A program made the translations under genes and the position numbers. Positions 17,663-26,343 of a stretch of DNA of 64,000 nucleotides are shown here, in pieces. This stretch comes from Dokdonella_A sp049583635 (GTDB lineage Bacteria > Pseudomonadota > Gammaproteobacteria > Xanthomonadales > Rhodanobacteraceae): positions 68,736-132,735 of the forward strand of contig JBAUWF010000042.1 in NCBI GenBank assembly GCA_049583635.1, given 5' to 3'. The stretch's first letter is position 1. Every line of letters starts with the position of its first letter. Under the pieces are notes generated by a model that was given only the letters and a program-made list of their open reading frames with translations, was not told the origin of the DNA and ran no database searches.

Positions 17663-18744
17663 GTTTTCGCACCGGTGCGTTGCTCGAGCAGCCAGCGCGC
17701 AGCGGCCGCCGGATCGGTGACGACTTTTTCGCCGTCATCGAGACCGGCGAGAATTTCGATACGATTGCCGTTGCGATCACCGGCACGCACCTGCCGCAGG
17801 CTTACGCCGTGATCGCCGAGCACATACACGCCGAGCATCTCACCACGCCGGATCAAGCTCGATTCCGGGATCAGCAAGTAGCTAGCCTCGCCGATCGCGA
17901 AGGCGACCTTCACGGTCATGCCTGGATACAAGTGGGTGTTGTCGCCCGGCAATTCCATGCGCACGTTGAACGTGTGCGTTTGCGGATCGGCATACGGGAA
18001 GACGGTCACCTTGCTCGCAGATACTCGCCGCCCGCTGTCGTTATCGAGCAACACCTCTGCGCTGGCGAATTTGCGAATTGCTGCAATTGCCGACTGCGGC
18101 ACCTGCACGGTGACGCGCAGATCCTTGAGCGATGCCATCGCGATCAGCCGTTGTGGTGCCGGCGGTCCTGCCTGCACCGACTCGCCCACGTGCACGTAGC
18201 GATGTGTGATGACGCCGGCATACGGCGCGCGCACCACGGTGTAGTCGAGTTGCTGGCCGATCTGACGCGACTGGGCCTCGGCTGAACGAAGTGCGGCGAG
18301 AGCGGCATCGCGCGCCGCCAGCGCCTGATCGAGCACCGCTTTGGCCACCAGGCCGCGAGCGTAGATTGCAGCGTTGCGCTTGTAGGACGCTTGCGCGTCC
18401 GTATACGTGGCACGCGCGGATGCAATCTGCGCTTGCGCGGCCGTGCGCGCGGACTTCTGCTCGACGTCGGTGAAGCGCACGATGACCGCGCCTTCCGGCA
18501 CGCTGTCGTTGACGTCGTAAGGCAATTCAAGCACGCGTGCCGTGGTCTGCGCCGACAGGGTGACCTCATGCACGGCCTCGACGACGCCATCCCAGACCTG
18601 CTCGCGTCGCGCCTTCTCGGTATGCACAACCTGTGCAGCGAGATCCGGCGCCGCGGCCACGGATGTGGCAGGCGGCGACTTCGCGCTGCACGCAGCCAAC
18701 AGGCCGATTGCGACAAGGCTTGCGAGCGGGCGGCCGATGCACAT
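17659..18744 (-). CDS. RND efflux periplasmic adaptor (lipoprotein)
   Basis: This 361-residue membrane fusion protein begins with a lipoprotein signal (MCIGRPLASLVAIGLLAACS; lipobox LAAC, Cys19). It continues with the barrel-sandwich/lipoyl halves and a helical hairpin around residues 95-150 (ARATYTDAQASYKRNAAIYARGLV). The beta-barrel domain includes the conserved HLYPGMTVKVAF. It bridges the inner-membrane pump and an outer-membrane channel. The gene lies 2 bp after the DUF302 gene and overlaps the RND permease by 4 bp. An outer-membrane factor must come from elsewhere in the genome. Confidence 0.92.
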   Translation of the reverse strand: MCIGRPLASLVAIGLLAACSAKSPPATSVAAAPDLAAQVVHTEKARREQVWDGVVEAVHEVTLSAQTTARVLELPYDVNDSVPEGAVIVRFTDVEQKSARTAAQAQIASARATYTDAQASYKRNAAIYARGLVAKAVLDQALAARDAALAALRSAEAQSRQIGQQLDYTVVRAPYAGVITHRYVHVGESVQAGPPAPQRLIAMASLKDLRVTVQVPQSAIAAIRKFASAEVLLDNDSGRRVSASKVTVFPYADPQTHTFNVRMELPGDNTHLYPGMTVKVAFAIGEASYLLIPESSLIRRGEMLGVYVLGDHGVSLRQVRAGDRNGNRIEILAGLDDGEKVVTDPAAAARWLLEQRTGAKT

Positions 18745-18746
18745 GA

Positions 18747-19130
18747 TCAGGCGGCCTCATCGATCATGCGCATCGTCTCGCTCTCGACCTCGTGCGCGAT
18801 CGCCGTCAAAGCCGGATCCTGCGACAGCATGCCGAGCATCGGCACCGGCTTGATCATGCCGATACGTGTCTTGCCATTCTCGGTGTAGACCGAAATGCGG
18901 CAGGGCAGGGCCATGTTCATGCGCATGTCCGACGCCAGCACTTTGGCCGCCTGCTCCGGATTGCAGACCTCGAATACCTTGCATTGCTCCTCGAACGCGG
19001 CGCCCTTGGCGCGCAACGTTGCGCCGAGATCGTGCACGTGGAGGATGCCGAAGTGGTGCCGCCTGACGGCCGTATCGAGATCTTCGGCCGCCTGAGCGAA
19101 CGATTTGCCCGTTTCAACGACGTAGTACAT
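18747..19130 (-). CDS. DUF302 domain-containing protein
   Basis: The 127-residue protein is a single DUF302 domain: an N-terminal MYYVVETGKSFAQAAEDLDTAV, the central HHFGILHVHDLGATL, and a conserved cysteine pair at CKVFEVCNPEQA. The family has no established biochemical function. It often appears with sulfur-oxidation or redox genes. GAGGTGATCC upstream gives a good ribosome site. Spacing of 29 bp from the DUF2892 gene and 2 bp to the adaptor gene places it in the sqr operon. No signal peptide is seen, so it is probably cytoplasmic. Confidence 0.88.
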   Translation of the reverse strand: MYYVVETGKSFAQAAEDLDTAVRRHHFGILHVHDLGATLRAKGAAFEEQCKVFEVCNPEQAAKVLASDMRMNMALPCRISVYTENGKTRIGMIKPVPMLGMLSQDPALTAIAHEVESETMRMIDEAA

Positions 19131-19159
19131 GGATCACCTCAAAGTCCGGGCGCAACCAT

Positions 19160-19366
19160 TCACGACGGAAATGCGCTGCCGGATTTCGCGCCGAACACGC
19201 GCAGAATCCTGGCCAGCGGGCAGAATCCCGTGAACGCCGACTGCAGGAGGTTCACGCCAACGAAAAGAGTCAGCAGCAGCCACCAGGATGATGCGAAATA
19301 GGCGAGCGTCACGCTGAGCACGATGACGGTACCAGCGAACGCGATAACGAATCGATCGATATTCAT
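19160..19366 (-). CDS. DUF2892 small membrane protein
   Basis: The 68-residue protein starts MNIDRFVIAFAGTVIVLSVTL and has two hydrophobic segments (about 8-25 and 30-50), ending in FTGFCPLARILRVFG. The NxxQSxFTxxCP motif is typical of the DUF2892/YgaP-type inner-membrane domain, which in other proteins is fused to rhodanese domains. A role in sulfur or persulfide transfer at the membrane is inferred from that association. GGAG (19374-19377) lies upstream of the ATG at 19366, so an in-frame ATG at 19381 is not used. It lies 38 bp after sqr in the same operon. Confidence 0.88.
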   Translation of the reverse strand: MNIDRFVIAFAGTVIVLSVTLAYFASSWWLLLTLFVGVNLLQSAFTGFCPLARILRVFGAKSGSAFPS

Positions 19367-19404
19367 GAAGGTTCTCCTCAATGCAGGGAATGTGATCCGG
19401 AACG

Positions 19405-20685
19405 TCAGTCGGGCGCCTTCAGCCGCTCGATTCCGAGCGCCTTCAAGACGTATTTCTCGTACACGGGATCAGTACTGCCGGTGCGGATCTTGCGCAGGTA
19501 GTACTTTTCGAAAGCGACCTTGGCCAGGTGCACCCACTTGCCGACCTTGGCCCACGTGACATTGCGCGGCGGTATCTGCGGCAACGCGACGAAGGCCGCG
19601 CCGGTATCACCCATATCGGCCAGGCACACGGCATTCCAGGTTGCCCGCGCCGTGCCGGGACGACCGGCCAACTCGTCGCGCAGATTGTGCGCGATCGCGG
19701 TCACCATCGACTCGATCATGAATCCGGTCTTCGGCGCACCGGTTGGCACCGGGGTTGCTTCGACCGGCGGAATCGCGACGCAGACTCCGGCCGAGTAAAT
19801 ATTGCGAAAGGCCGGATTGCGTTGATGCTCGTCGATCAGGATGAAGCCGCGGGGATTGGTCAGACCCTCGATCCCGCGCACTGCCGGCACCCCGGTGAAC
19901 GCCGGCAGCAGCATTGCGAATTCAAACGGCACCTCATGCGATTGCAGCGCTGTGCCGCGTGCATCCATCTCATCGACCTTGACCAAACCCTGTTCCACTG
20001 CATTGACGCGTGCATTGCAGATCCATTTGATGTGACGCTGTCGCAGTTCTGCTTCGAGCAGCCCCTTGGAATCGCCGACGCCCCCGAGACCCATGTGCCC
20101 GATATAGGGTTCCGACGTTATGTAGGTCATCGGCACGCGATCGCGCAGCTTGCGCTTGCGCAGATCGGCATCGAGGATCATCGCGAACTCGTAGGCAGGG
20201 CCGAAGCAGCTCGCGCCCTGCACCGCTCCGACGACGATCGGCCCAGGCTTCTTGAGGAATGCCTCGTAGGCTTTCCAGGCCGTTTCCGCGTGCGGCCCGG
20301 TGCACACCGATTCGGTAAAGCCCGGGGCCGGACCCAGTCCCGGCACCTCGTCGAAGGCCAGACGCGGCCCGGTCGTGATGACGAGATAGTCGTAGTCCTG
20401 GAGACGGCCATCGCTCAGGCGAACGCGGTTCTCGCTGGCCAGCACCGTCTCCACCGGCACATCGATGAAGCCGATGTCATGCTTTTTGAGAGCACCGGCC
20501 ACGTCGATGCGAATGTCCTCGGCCTTGCGCCAGCCGATCGCCACCCATGGGTTGGACGGAGTGAAATTGAAAAACGGCCCATCGCCGATCACCGTGATCG
20601 AATGCGCCGGCTCCAGCGCGGCCCTGATTTCGTAGGCAGCGGCCATGCCACCCAGACCCGCACCCAGAATCACGATGTTTGCCAT
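19405..20685 (-). CDS. sqr: Sulfide:quinone oxidoreductase
   Basis: This 426-residue FAD protein opens with the dinucleotide-binding motif VILGAGLGGMAAAYEI. It keeps all three redox cysteines of sulfide:quinone oxidoreductases: C128 (ESVCTGPHA), C160 (GASCFGPAYEF) and C354 (NAVCLADMGDTG), at nearly the same positions as in the Acidithiobacillus enzyme. The VPTGAPKTGFMIESM stretch is typical of type I SQR. The enzyme oxidises sulfide to polysulfide or persulfide at the membrane and feeds electrons to quinone. The ATG at 20685 has GGAGGACA just upstream and begins the FAD domain; an in-frame extension to 20751 runs over the regulatory region. It is the first gene of a six-gene operon opposite an ArsR regulator. 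Confidence 0.9.
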   Translation of the reverse strand: MANIVILGAGLGGMAAAYEIRAALEPAHSITVIGDGPFFNFTPSNPWVAIGWRKAEDIRIDVAGALKKHDIGFIDVPVETVLASENRVRLSDGRLQDYDYLVITTGPRLAFDEVPGLGPAPGFTESVCTGPHAETAWKAYEAFLKKPGPIVVGAVQGASCFGPAYEFAMILDADLRKRKLRDRVPMTYITSEPYIGHMGLGGVGDSKGLLEAELRQRHIKWICNARVNAVEQGLVKVDEMDARGTALQSHEVPFEFAMLLPAFTGVPAVRGIEGLTNPRGFILIDEHQRNPAFRNIYSAGVCVAIPPVEATPVPTGAPKTGFMIESMVTAIAHNLRDELAGRPGTARATWNAVCLADMGDTGAAFVALPQIPPRNVTWAKVGKWVHLAKVAFEKYYLRKIRTGSTDPVYEKYVLKALGIERLKAPD

Positions 20686-20737
20686 ATCCTGTCCTCCACA
20701 AAGGGAACCACAATGACTATGCGCCCCGCGTGATGCC

Positions 20738-20751
20738 TTGACCTGCATCAA
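20738..20751 (-). promoter_or_regulatory. FNR-like box before sqr (one mismatch)
   Basis: TTGACCTGCATCAA differs from the FNR consensus at one position. Its centre is 59 bp upstream of the sqr start codon, so a transcription start near 20703 would fit class II activation. The -10 in that position is weak. It lies between sqr and the divergent ArsR gene. Confidence 0.5.
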
Positions 20752-20763
20752 CCAGCACTTATT

Positions 20764-20812
20764 TCAGTATAATCTAATCTAGAAGCACATTATTTAGACT
20801 TTTCTGATAAAG
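20764..20812. promoter_or_regulatory. AT-rich divergent promoter/operator between sqr and the ArsR regulator
   Basis: An unusually AT-rich stretch in an otherwise GC-rich region contains AATCTAATCTAGAAG and an imperfectly mirrored ATTATTTAGACTTTT. ArsR repressors of the BigR/SqrR type bind short AT-rich palindromes overlapping such promoters. The exact half-sites cannot be fixed from one sequence. Confidence 0.45.
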
Positions 20813-20863
20813 TCAAACGCTGGCGGCAAACCCACGGTGGTTGTGCCGCCCGGAGATGAACGA

Positions 20864-21238
20864 ATGTCGTTGCCCAAAGCTGTTGCATCGCCCGCCATGC
20901 AGGCTCGCGCCGAAGAAGCCTCGCGACTGCTGAAAGCGCTCGGCAATCCGCAGCGGCTGCGCGTTTTGTGCTTGCTGGCCAGCGGCGAGATGTCGGTCGG
21001 CCAGATCAACGATAGATTGCCCGAGCTCAGTCAATCGGCTTTGTCGCAGCATCTGGCCAGGTTGCGCGAGGAAGGCCTGGTCGAGACGCGCCGCGAGGCA
21101 CAGACGGTCTGGTACGCACTCATGGACGGCCCAGCTCAATGCGTTATCGCAACGCTGTACGAGGTTTATTGCATACCGAAGCGTGGTACCGGGGCGTCAT
21201 CGTCCGTTTCCGTTCGCGCCCGCGGATCGCGCAACTGA
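20864..21238 (+). CDS. ArsR-family regulator, BigR/SqrR persulfide-sensor type
   Basis: This 124-residue winged-helix protein has the ArsR helix-turn-helix ELSQSALSQHLARLREEGLVETRREAQTVWY. Cysteines C36 (RVLCLLASGE) and C103 (TLYEVYC) match in position the pair that forms a tetrasulfide bridge in SqrR and BigR (67 apart here, 66 in those proteins). A third cysteine is at C93. Such proteins repress sulfide-detoxification genes until reactive sulfur species cross-link the cysteines. The ATG at 20864 follows GGAG. It is divergent from sqr across about 180 bp and is the obvious regulator of that operon and of itself. The last 20 residues (RGTGASSSVSVRARGSRN) look like unstructured read-on. Confidence 0.87.
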   Translation: MSLPKAVASPAMQARAEEASRLLKALGNPQRLRVLCLLASGEMSVGQINDRLPELSQSALSQHLARLREEGLVETRREAQTVWYALMDGPAQCVIATLYEVYCIPKRGTGASSSVSVRARGSRN

Positions 21239-21774
21239 TCCAGGCGCTGCCGACTTGGGCGGTAACCCTGCGGGGAGGCCGTTTGCTGCACATTCCTCAA
21301 GCCGTGAACAAGCTGACCTGCAATGAGGTGCAACAAAGGACTGACGCCCGACACCATGGCAGCAGGGGTGCTTGCACACTATATCGGGCGAGTTCAAGTT
21401 AGCGCCGCGGTCGATCATCGCAATTGATCCAGATCATCATGGATGACGGGACCCTGCTGCGTCCGGGGCACTGACTTGGCAGTCGATGAGGCGACGCCGC
21501 ACCGCGTTGCCTCGATCACGTGCTGATACGATTGTGCGCGGGGCGTGGTGGCATTCGGAGGGTGGTGGCAGACTGGTCGGGGTCGTTACCCGGCTCGCCA
21601 CGCCCGAACGGATTTTCGAGCAGCACCACCCTTTGATGCCGAAGTCGTCTCTCGCATGCATGTCGTTGTCGTCAATCATATTGAGTCATGTCTTGCCGGA
21701 GCGTCTTTCGGTTGCGCCGGCCTTCTGCATATGAACCCGGTTTCATGAACCGCCAGCCGCGCAAGAAAGCGTAG
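21239..21774 (+). other. 536-bp gap without a recognised gene; contains one FNR-like site
   Basis: No frame here has a convincing start, ribosome site or protein-like composition. At 21424-21437, TTGATCCAGATCAT matches the FNR consensus except for the last base. No gene starts at the right distance on either strand. A small RNA or a longer leader for the DUF4010 gene is possible but nothing more can be shown. Confidence 0.4.
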
Positions 21775-23082
21775 ATGTCCTCCCTGCAGCTTCCCCCGCT
21801 TCTGCTCCAATTCGTCGCCACCGTGGTGCTCGCTTTCGTACTGGGGCTCCAGCTGCATAGTTACCGTCGTGCGCAGGACGAAGGCATCGGCTTCGGCACC
21901 ACGCGCACGCTCACACTGATCGGCGCTTGCGGCTTCGTCTTGTGGCTGCTCGACGCTTCGCAACCGCGCGGTCTGTATCTGGCCGGGCTTGTGGCGTTGG
22001 CAGTGTGGTTGGCGGTCGAGTTGGTACGTTGGCCCAACGTGGCGACACCCGTTCCGCGCAGCGGTCCGGGCGGCGACGCCGGCGGGGTGCTGCTGCCTTC
22101 AATCATAGCCCTGCTCGCCTACGCGCTTGGCCCGCTGGTGCTCACGCAACCCGATTGGCTGGTCGCTGCGGTGCTGATCGTTGCGATCTTGATGCTCGCG
22201 GAAAAACCGCTGATTCGAAAACTGTCTGACGCGCTGCCCGCGAGCGAGGGCATCACGTTGGTAAAGTTCTTCATCGTCGCCGGCATCGTGCTGCCGTTGC
22301 TGCCGGACACGCCCATCCCCGGCCTCACCGACATCACCTACGCCAAGGTCTGGATGGCGGTGGTGCTGATTTCATCGATCTCCTACGCCGGTTATCTCGC
22401 CCATACATATCTCTTTCCCAAGGCTGGCACCTTGCTCACCGGCATGCTCGGCGGCGTCTATTCAAGTACTGCGGCCACGATAGTGCTGGCGCGGCGGTCT
22501 CGTACGGACACGACCATTGCTGCGCAAGCGCCCGCGGCGACCGTGCTGGCTACCGCGATGATGTACGTGCGTCTGTGGATCGTCATCGTCCTGCTCGGCC
22601 ACGGCGCTGCGGCAGTGCGCTTGGCATTGCCTTTCGGGCTGCTGCTCCTGAGTTCGCTGGGCGTGACGTGGTGGCTGTGGCGGCGCGGCCTCGCCAAATC
22701 AGCGCGGACCGCACAAGCCAAGCTCGGTCCAAACAACCCGCTCGACTTGCCCGTGGCGTTCCTGTTCGCGGGACTGTTCATCGCTTTTGCCGCGATCACC
22801 CAGTTCGTCACCCAGCACTTCGGCGCAACCGGTCTGCACGTGCTGAGTTTTCTGGTCGGCTTCACCGACATTGATCCCTTCGTGCTGTCACTGCTCGCCG
22901 GCCATTTTCAAGTCAGTGACACATCCATCGTTGGTGCCGTGCTGATAGCGTCCGGCAGCAACAATCTTCTCAAGGCAGGCTATGCCGTAGGTCTGTCGCA
23001 CCAACGTTCGATGTTTTACCCGGCGGCCTGGCTGGTCCTGACGTTTTTTCTTTCTTTGGCCATGATGTTTGCATCTACATGA
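21775..23082 (+). CDS. MgtC/SapB-DUF4010 family membrane protein
   Basis: The 435-residue protein is almost entirely hydrophobic, with about eleven membrane segments. The N-terminal part (LGLQLHSYRRAQDEGIGFGTTRTLTLIGACGF) is an MgtC-like domain and the remainder matches DUF4010 (LVKFFIVAGIVLPLLPD; GGVYSSTAATIVLARRSR). The family is widespread in inner membranes with no agreed function; magnesium or ion homeostasis is only suggested. The ATG at 21775 has a weak AAGAAAG upstream. It stands alone between the sulfide regulator and the nitric oxide reductase, in the same orientation as both. Confidence 0.85.
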   Translation: MSSLQLPPLLLQFVATVVLAFVLGLQLHSYRRAQDEGIGFGTTRTLTLIGACGFVLWLLDASQPRGLYLAGLVALAVWLAVELVRWPNVATPVPRSGPGGDAGGVLLPSIIALLAYALGPLVLTQPDWLVAAVLIVAILMLAEKPLIRKLSDALPASEGITLVKFFIVAGIVLPLLPDTPIPGLTDITYAKVWMAVVLISSISYAGYLAHTYLFPKAGTLLTGMLGGVYSSTAATIVLARRSRTDTTIAAQAPAATVLATAMMYVRLWIVIVLLGHGAAAVRLALPFGLLLLSSLGVTWWLWRRGLAKSARTAQAKLGPNNPLDLPVAFLFAGLFIAFAAITQFVTQHFGATGLHVLSFLVGFTDIDPFVLSLLAGHFQVSDTSIVGAVLIASGSNNLLKAGYAVGLSHQRSMFYPAAWLVLTFFLSLAMMFAST

Positions 23083-23438
23083 AAGTCGCAAGACCAAACC
23101 GAAAATCCGGACGTCTCCTGAAGAAGGCTGCGACGATTGATTCGAGGTGCGTGGGCTGTCGCGCGTTTACACCGCGTCGAACTCACGGGCGCAGCGACAG
23201 CCGGATCGTGAATGTATTGTCCGATCGGACCCCGCAAGACATGCGCAGTACATTCTTGCGCGCGGCCGTCCTGCGCAAGGGCATTGCCAGGATCCAGATT
23301 GGTCAGTTCGCGTATCACTTCGGAGCGGCGGGGACGCAGGCTTCAGCCCATGCCTCTGGCCCGGATACGCGCTCGACCCGTGCTCGCGGCCACGTTTGAT
23401 AAGGTTCGCACCAAAACCGACCGGGGCACCACGTCCTC
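23083..23438 (+). other. 356-bp intergenic region upstream of the nitric oxide reductase
   Basis: No convincing gene is seen on either strand. The right end leads into the FNR-like site of norZ. Confidence 0.4.
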
Positions 23439-23452
23439 TTGATTCATGTCAA
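23439..23452 (+). promoter_or_regulatory. FNR/DNR-like box of the nitric oxide reductase gene (one mismatch)
   Basis: TTGATTCATGTCAA has one mismatch to the FNR/DNR consensus. A -10-like TACGCT (23476-23481) gives a transcription start near 23487, about 41 bases from the box centre. A GGAG and a GTG start follow at 23502 and 23512. The box covers the upstream ATG at 23446, which argues against that start. Confidence 0.6.
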
Positions 23453-23511
23453 TTCACGCGCCGTCCGGCTTGGGTTACGCTGGCGTGCGATTTGAACTGC
23501 CGGAGATCGCC

Positions 23512-25809
23512 GTGAATGCCACGCACGTTCCGACTGTCCACGGGGCACCGCAGGACAGGACCAGCAAGAACCTGATCTGGATTCTGCTCGTGGTGACCGT
23601 GGGTTGCTGGGGAGCCATGCTGTGGGCCACCTACGTCACCTATCGCGAAGCGGCGCCGCTGCCGCAGAAATTCGTCACGGCGTCCGCCCAGGTGGTGATG
23701 ACGCGTGACGACATAGTCGCCGGCAAGTCCGGGTTCCAGCAGGCCGACCTGATGGATTACGGCAGCCTGTACGGCATGGGTTCGTATTTCGGCGAGGACT
23801 ACACAGCGGAATATCTGGTGCAGCTCGCGCGGGAGGTACAGGACAATCTCGCGCAGGCCCGCTACGGAAAGTTCTTCGCCGAATTGACCGCCGATCAGCA
23901 ATCCGGCGTTACACGGTCGATGCAATCCGATCTCAAGGGCGTCGACCTTGGTCAAGCGACGGTCGTGCTGCCTGATGCCGTCGCGAATGCGCTGGTCACC
24001 CTGCGCGGGCGCATCGCGCCGCAGCTTCTCAGCGACAATTTCGTCAAGGGTTATACACGCGCCTACAGCCTGAATCCGACCAGCGCCGCGCAGACTGCCG
24101 ACTTCCTGCTGTACTCGTCGCTGACCACCGTCGCGCGGCGCCCCGGCAAGGACTATTCATGGACCATCAACTGGCCCGCCGAACCTCTGGTCGGCAACGT
24201 GCCCACCGCTGCGACGTTCCAGTGGACATGGGCTTCGTTCACCCTGGTTTTTTTCGGCATCGGTGTGGTGCTGGTGATCTTCCGCCTGTATATCGAGCCC
24301 AAGGCACCCAATGAAACCTACGAGCCCGCACTGCGCGGGTTCGCGATGCCCACGCCGAGCCAGCGCGCACTGTGGAAGTATTTCCTGGTTGTCGCGGCGA
24401 TCTTGCTCGTGCAGATCCTGGTCGGTTCGATCATGGCGCACTACTACACCGAGCGCACCGATTTCTATGGCGTCGATGTCGACCGCTGGCTGCCATTTGC
24501 ATTTCTTCGCAGCGTCCACCTACAGGCGCCGATCGTCTGGATCGGTGTGAGCTGGATCGGCGCTGGTCTGTTCCTCGCGCCGTTGATCGGCAAGCACGAA
24601 CCCGCTGGCCAGCGACATCTGGTCAATCTGATCTTCTGGGTTCTGGTCGTGATTGTGGCCGGCGCGTTGACCGGGAACTACCTCGGCATCACGGGCATCG
24701 TCGACCAGCACTGGTTCTGGTTTGGCAACCAAGGCTTGTCCTATCTGGAGCTCGGCCGCTTCTGGCAGATCCTGTTTTTTGTCGGCCTGCTGGTATGGAG
24801 TCTCGTCCTGCTGCGTGCGTTCTGGCCAACGCTCAGAGCGCTGTTCACGCAAGGTCGGTCGCTCTACAGTCTGTTCCGCATAGAGCATCTACTGTGGTAC
24901 AGCACGCTGGGGGTGGCGGTGATCTATGTATTCGGCATGATTCCGCTGGCCGAGCCCAACCCGTCTTTCGCGATCACTGACTTCTGGCGCTGGTGGGTGG
25001 TGCACCTTTGGGTCGAGTGGGCGTTCGAATTGTTCACCGCCGCGATCACCGGGTACTTCCTGATGGCGCTCGGACTGGTCTCGCGCCAACTGGTCGAGCG
25101 CGCAGTCCTGTTTGAATGGATCCTGATACTGATCAGCGGCATTCTCGGCACCGGTCACCACATGTATTGGGCCGGGGAACCCGATCTGTGGATTGGCGTA
25201 GGCAGCATGTTCTCGTTCCTCGAAGTACTGCCACTGTTCCTGTTGGTGATGGAGGCGATTGACCAGCGTCGGCATATCGCGGCACAACAGGATTTTCCGT
25301 ATCGCCTTGCGTACCTCTACATTCTCGGTTCGGCGTTCTGGAACTTTGTCGGCGCCGGTGTTTTCGGCGGTGGCACGCTCAACGCCCCGCTGGTGAACTA
25401 CTACGAGCACGGGACATTTCTCACTCTCAACCACGCACACACTGCGATGTTCGGTGCCTTCGGCCTGCTGGCGATCGGTCTCATCTACATGGTCTTGCGC
25501 TACCTCAATGGTGAACGACGCTGGAGCGACAAGCCCGGCGTGTGGGCATTCTGGCTTTACAACGTCGGCGTAGTGATGTGGATCGTGTTGAACTTCTATC
25601 CGATCGGCTGGCCGCAACTGGAGGCCGTGTACACGCACGGCTATGCCTACGCACGCAGCCTGAAGTTCTACGACACCACGGTGTTCTGGCAGTGGATGCG
25701 CATGCCCGGTGACGTCGTGTTCGCGGTCGGCGCACTGATCATGGCGTACGACTTCACGCGCAAGCTGTGGTTTGCGCGCGTGGGTGGCCAAACGCGGATC
25801 GCACCATGA
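23512..25809 (+). CDS. norZ: Quinol-dependent nitric oxide reductase (qNOR)
   Basis: The single-chain enzyme of 765 residues has an N-terminal membrane helix followed by a periplasmic NorC-like domain without a haem c motif (about residues 60-220). It then has the twelve-helix haem-copper core. Conserved stretches include YLGITGIVDQHWFWFGNQG, VHLWVEWAFELF, ILGTGHHMYWAGEP and LNHAHTAMFGAFG with the haem and FeB histidines. It reduces two NO to N2O using quinol at the inner membrane. The frame is open to ATG 23446, but that codon has no ribosome site and falls inside an FNR-like box. GTG 23512 has GGAG six bases upstream and is preferred. It probably serves NO detoxification next to NO-resistant cytochrome bd. 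Confidence 0.93.
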   Translation: MNATHVPTVHGAPQDRTSKNLIWILLVVTVGCWGAMLWATYVTYREAAPLPQKFVTASAQVVMTRDDIVAGKSGFQQADLMDYGSLYGMGSYFGEDYTAEYLVQLAREVQDNLAQARYGKFFAELTADQQSGVTRSMQSDLKGVDLGQATVVLPDAVANALVTLRGRIAPQLLSDNFVKGYTRAYSLNPTSAAQTADFLLYSSLTTVARRPGKDYSWTINWPAEPLVGNVPTAATFQWTWASFTLVFFGIGVVLVIFRLYIEPKAPNETYEPALRGFAMPTPSQRALWKYFLVVAAILLVQILVGSIMAHYYTERTDFYGVDVDRWLPFAFLRSVHLQAPIVWIGVSWIGAGLFLAPLIGKHEPAGQRHLVNLIFWVLVVIVAGALTGNYLGITGIVDQHWFWFGNQGLSYLELGRFWQILFFVGLLVWSLVLLRAFWPTLRALFTQGRSLYSLFRIEHLLWYSTLGVAVIYVFGMIPLAEPNPSFAITDFWRWWVVHLWVEWAFELFTAAITGYFLMALGLVSRQLVERAVLFEWILILISGILGTGHHMYWAGEPDLWIGVGSMFSFLEVLPLFLLVMEAIDQRRHIAAQQDFPYRLAYLYILGSAFWNFVGAGVFGGGTLNAPLVNYYEHGTFLTLNHAHTAMFGAFGLLAIGLIYMVLRYLNGERRWSDKPGVWAFWLYNVGVVMWIVLNFYPIGWPQLEAVYTHGYAYARSLKFYDTTVFWQWMRMPGDVVFAVGALIMAYDFTRKLWFARVGGQTRIAP

Positions 25810-26343
25810 TTCCGATTGTCGCATTGCCTGGCCGGCTCGAACCAGGCGCCATCGCTTTGGGGGTGGGGCGTCGCGATCGACAGGATTCCGGTCGTGACCC
25901 TGCGCGACCAGCGAGATAGTGCTTTCCTTTGCCTCGCGGTGCGGTCAGCAGCATCTCATCGGCATGTTCTCCGGTTCCTGCCAGATGGCTTGTCCGCTTG
26001 AGATCGAAACGCTCAGGCGCATCGAGCGTGTCGTTGCTTACGAGGGAAAGGCGCCCGTCCCTGCGCTGCTGGTGAGTTTCGATCCCGCGAACGATGATGT
26101 AGCGAACCTGCGCAGGGTGGCCGCCGAACATCATGTGCAGGCATCGCTTGTTCCGGCCCTCGCGTCCCGAACAGGGCGACGAAGGCATACTTGCGGCTCG
26201 TCGGCCTCGCTGGGTGGACTGGCTGGAAAACAGCACAGCGGGACATCTGTGGCTCCGCTCCGCCGCGGCAATGCCCAAGGCGGCCCGGTACTGGCCAGCG
26301 CACCCGGCAACTACGTTCTCGATCACGGAAGGAGCACCAGGAC
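25810..26343 (+). other. 534-bp gap, possibly holding a decayed gene
   Basis: No intact gene is convincing. A plus-strand stretch at about 25990-26155 reads like protein (RIERVVAYEGKAPVPALL, then SFDPANDDVANLRRVAAEHHV) but quickly turns into low-quality sequence. It could be a remnant. AAGGAG at its right end serves the next gene. Confidence 0.3.
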
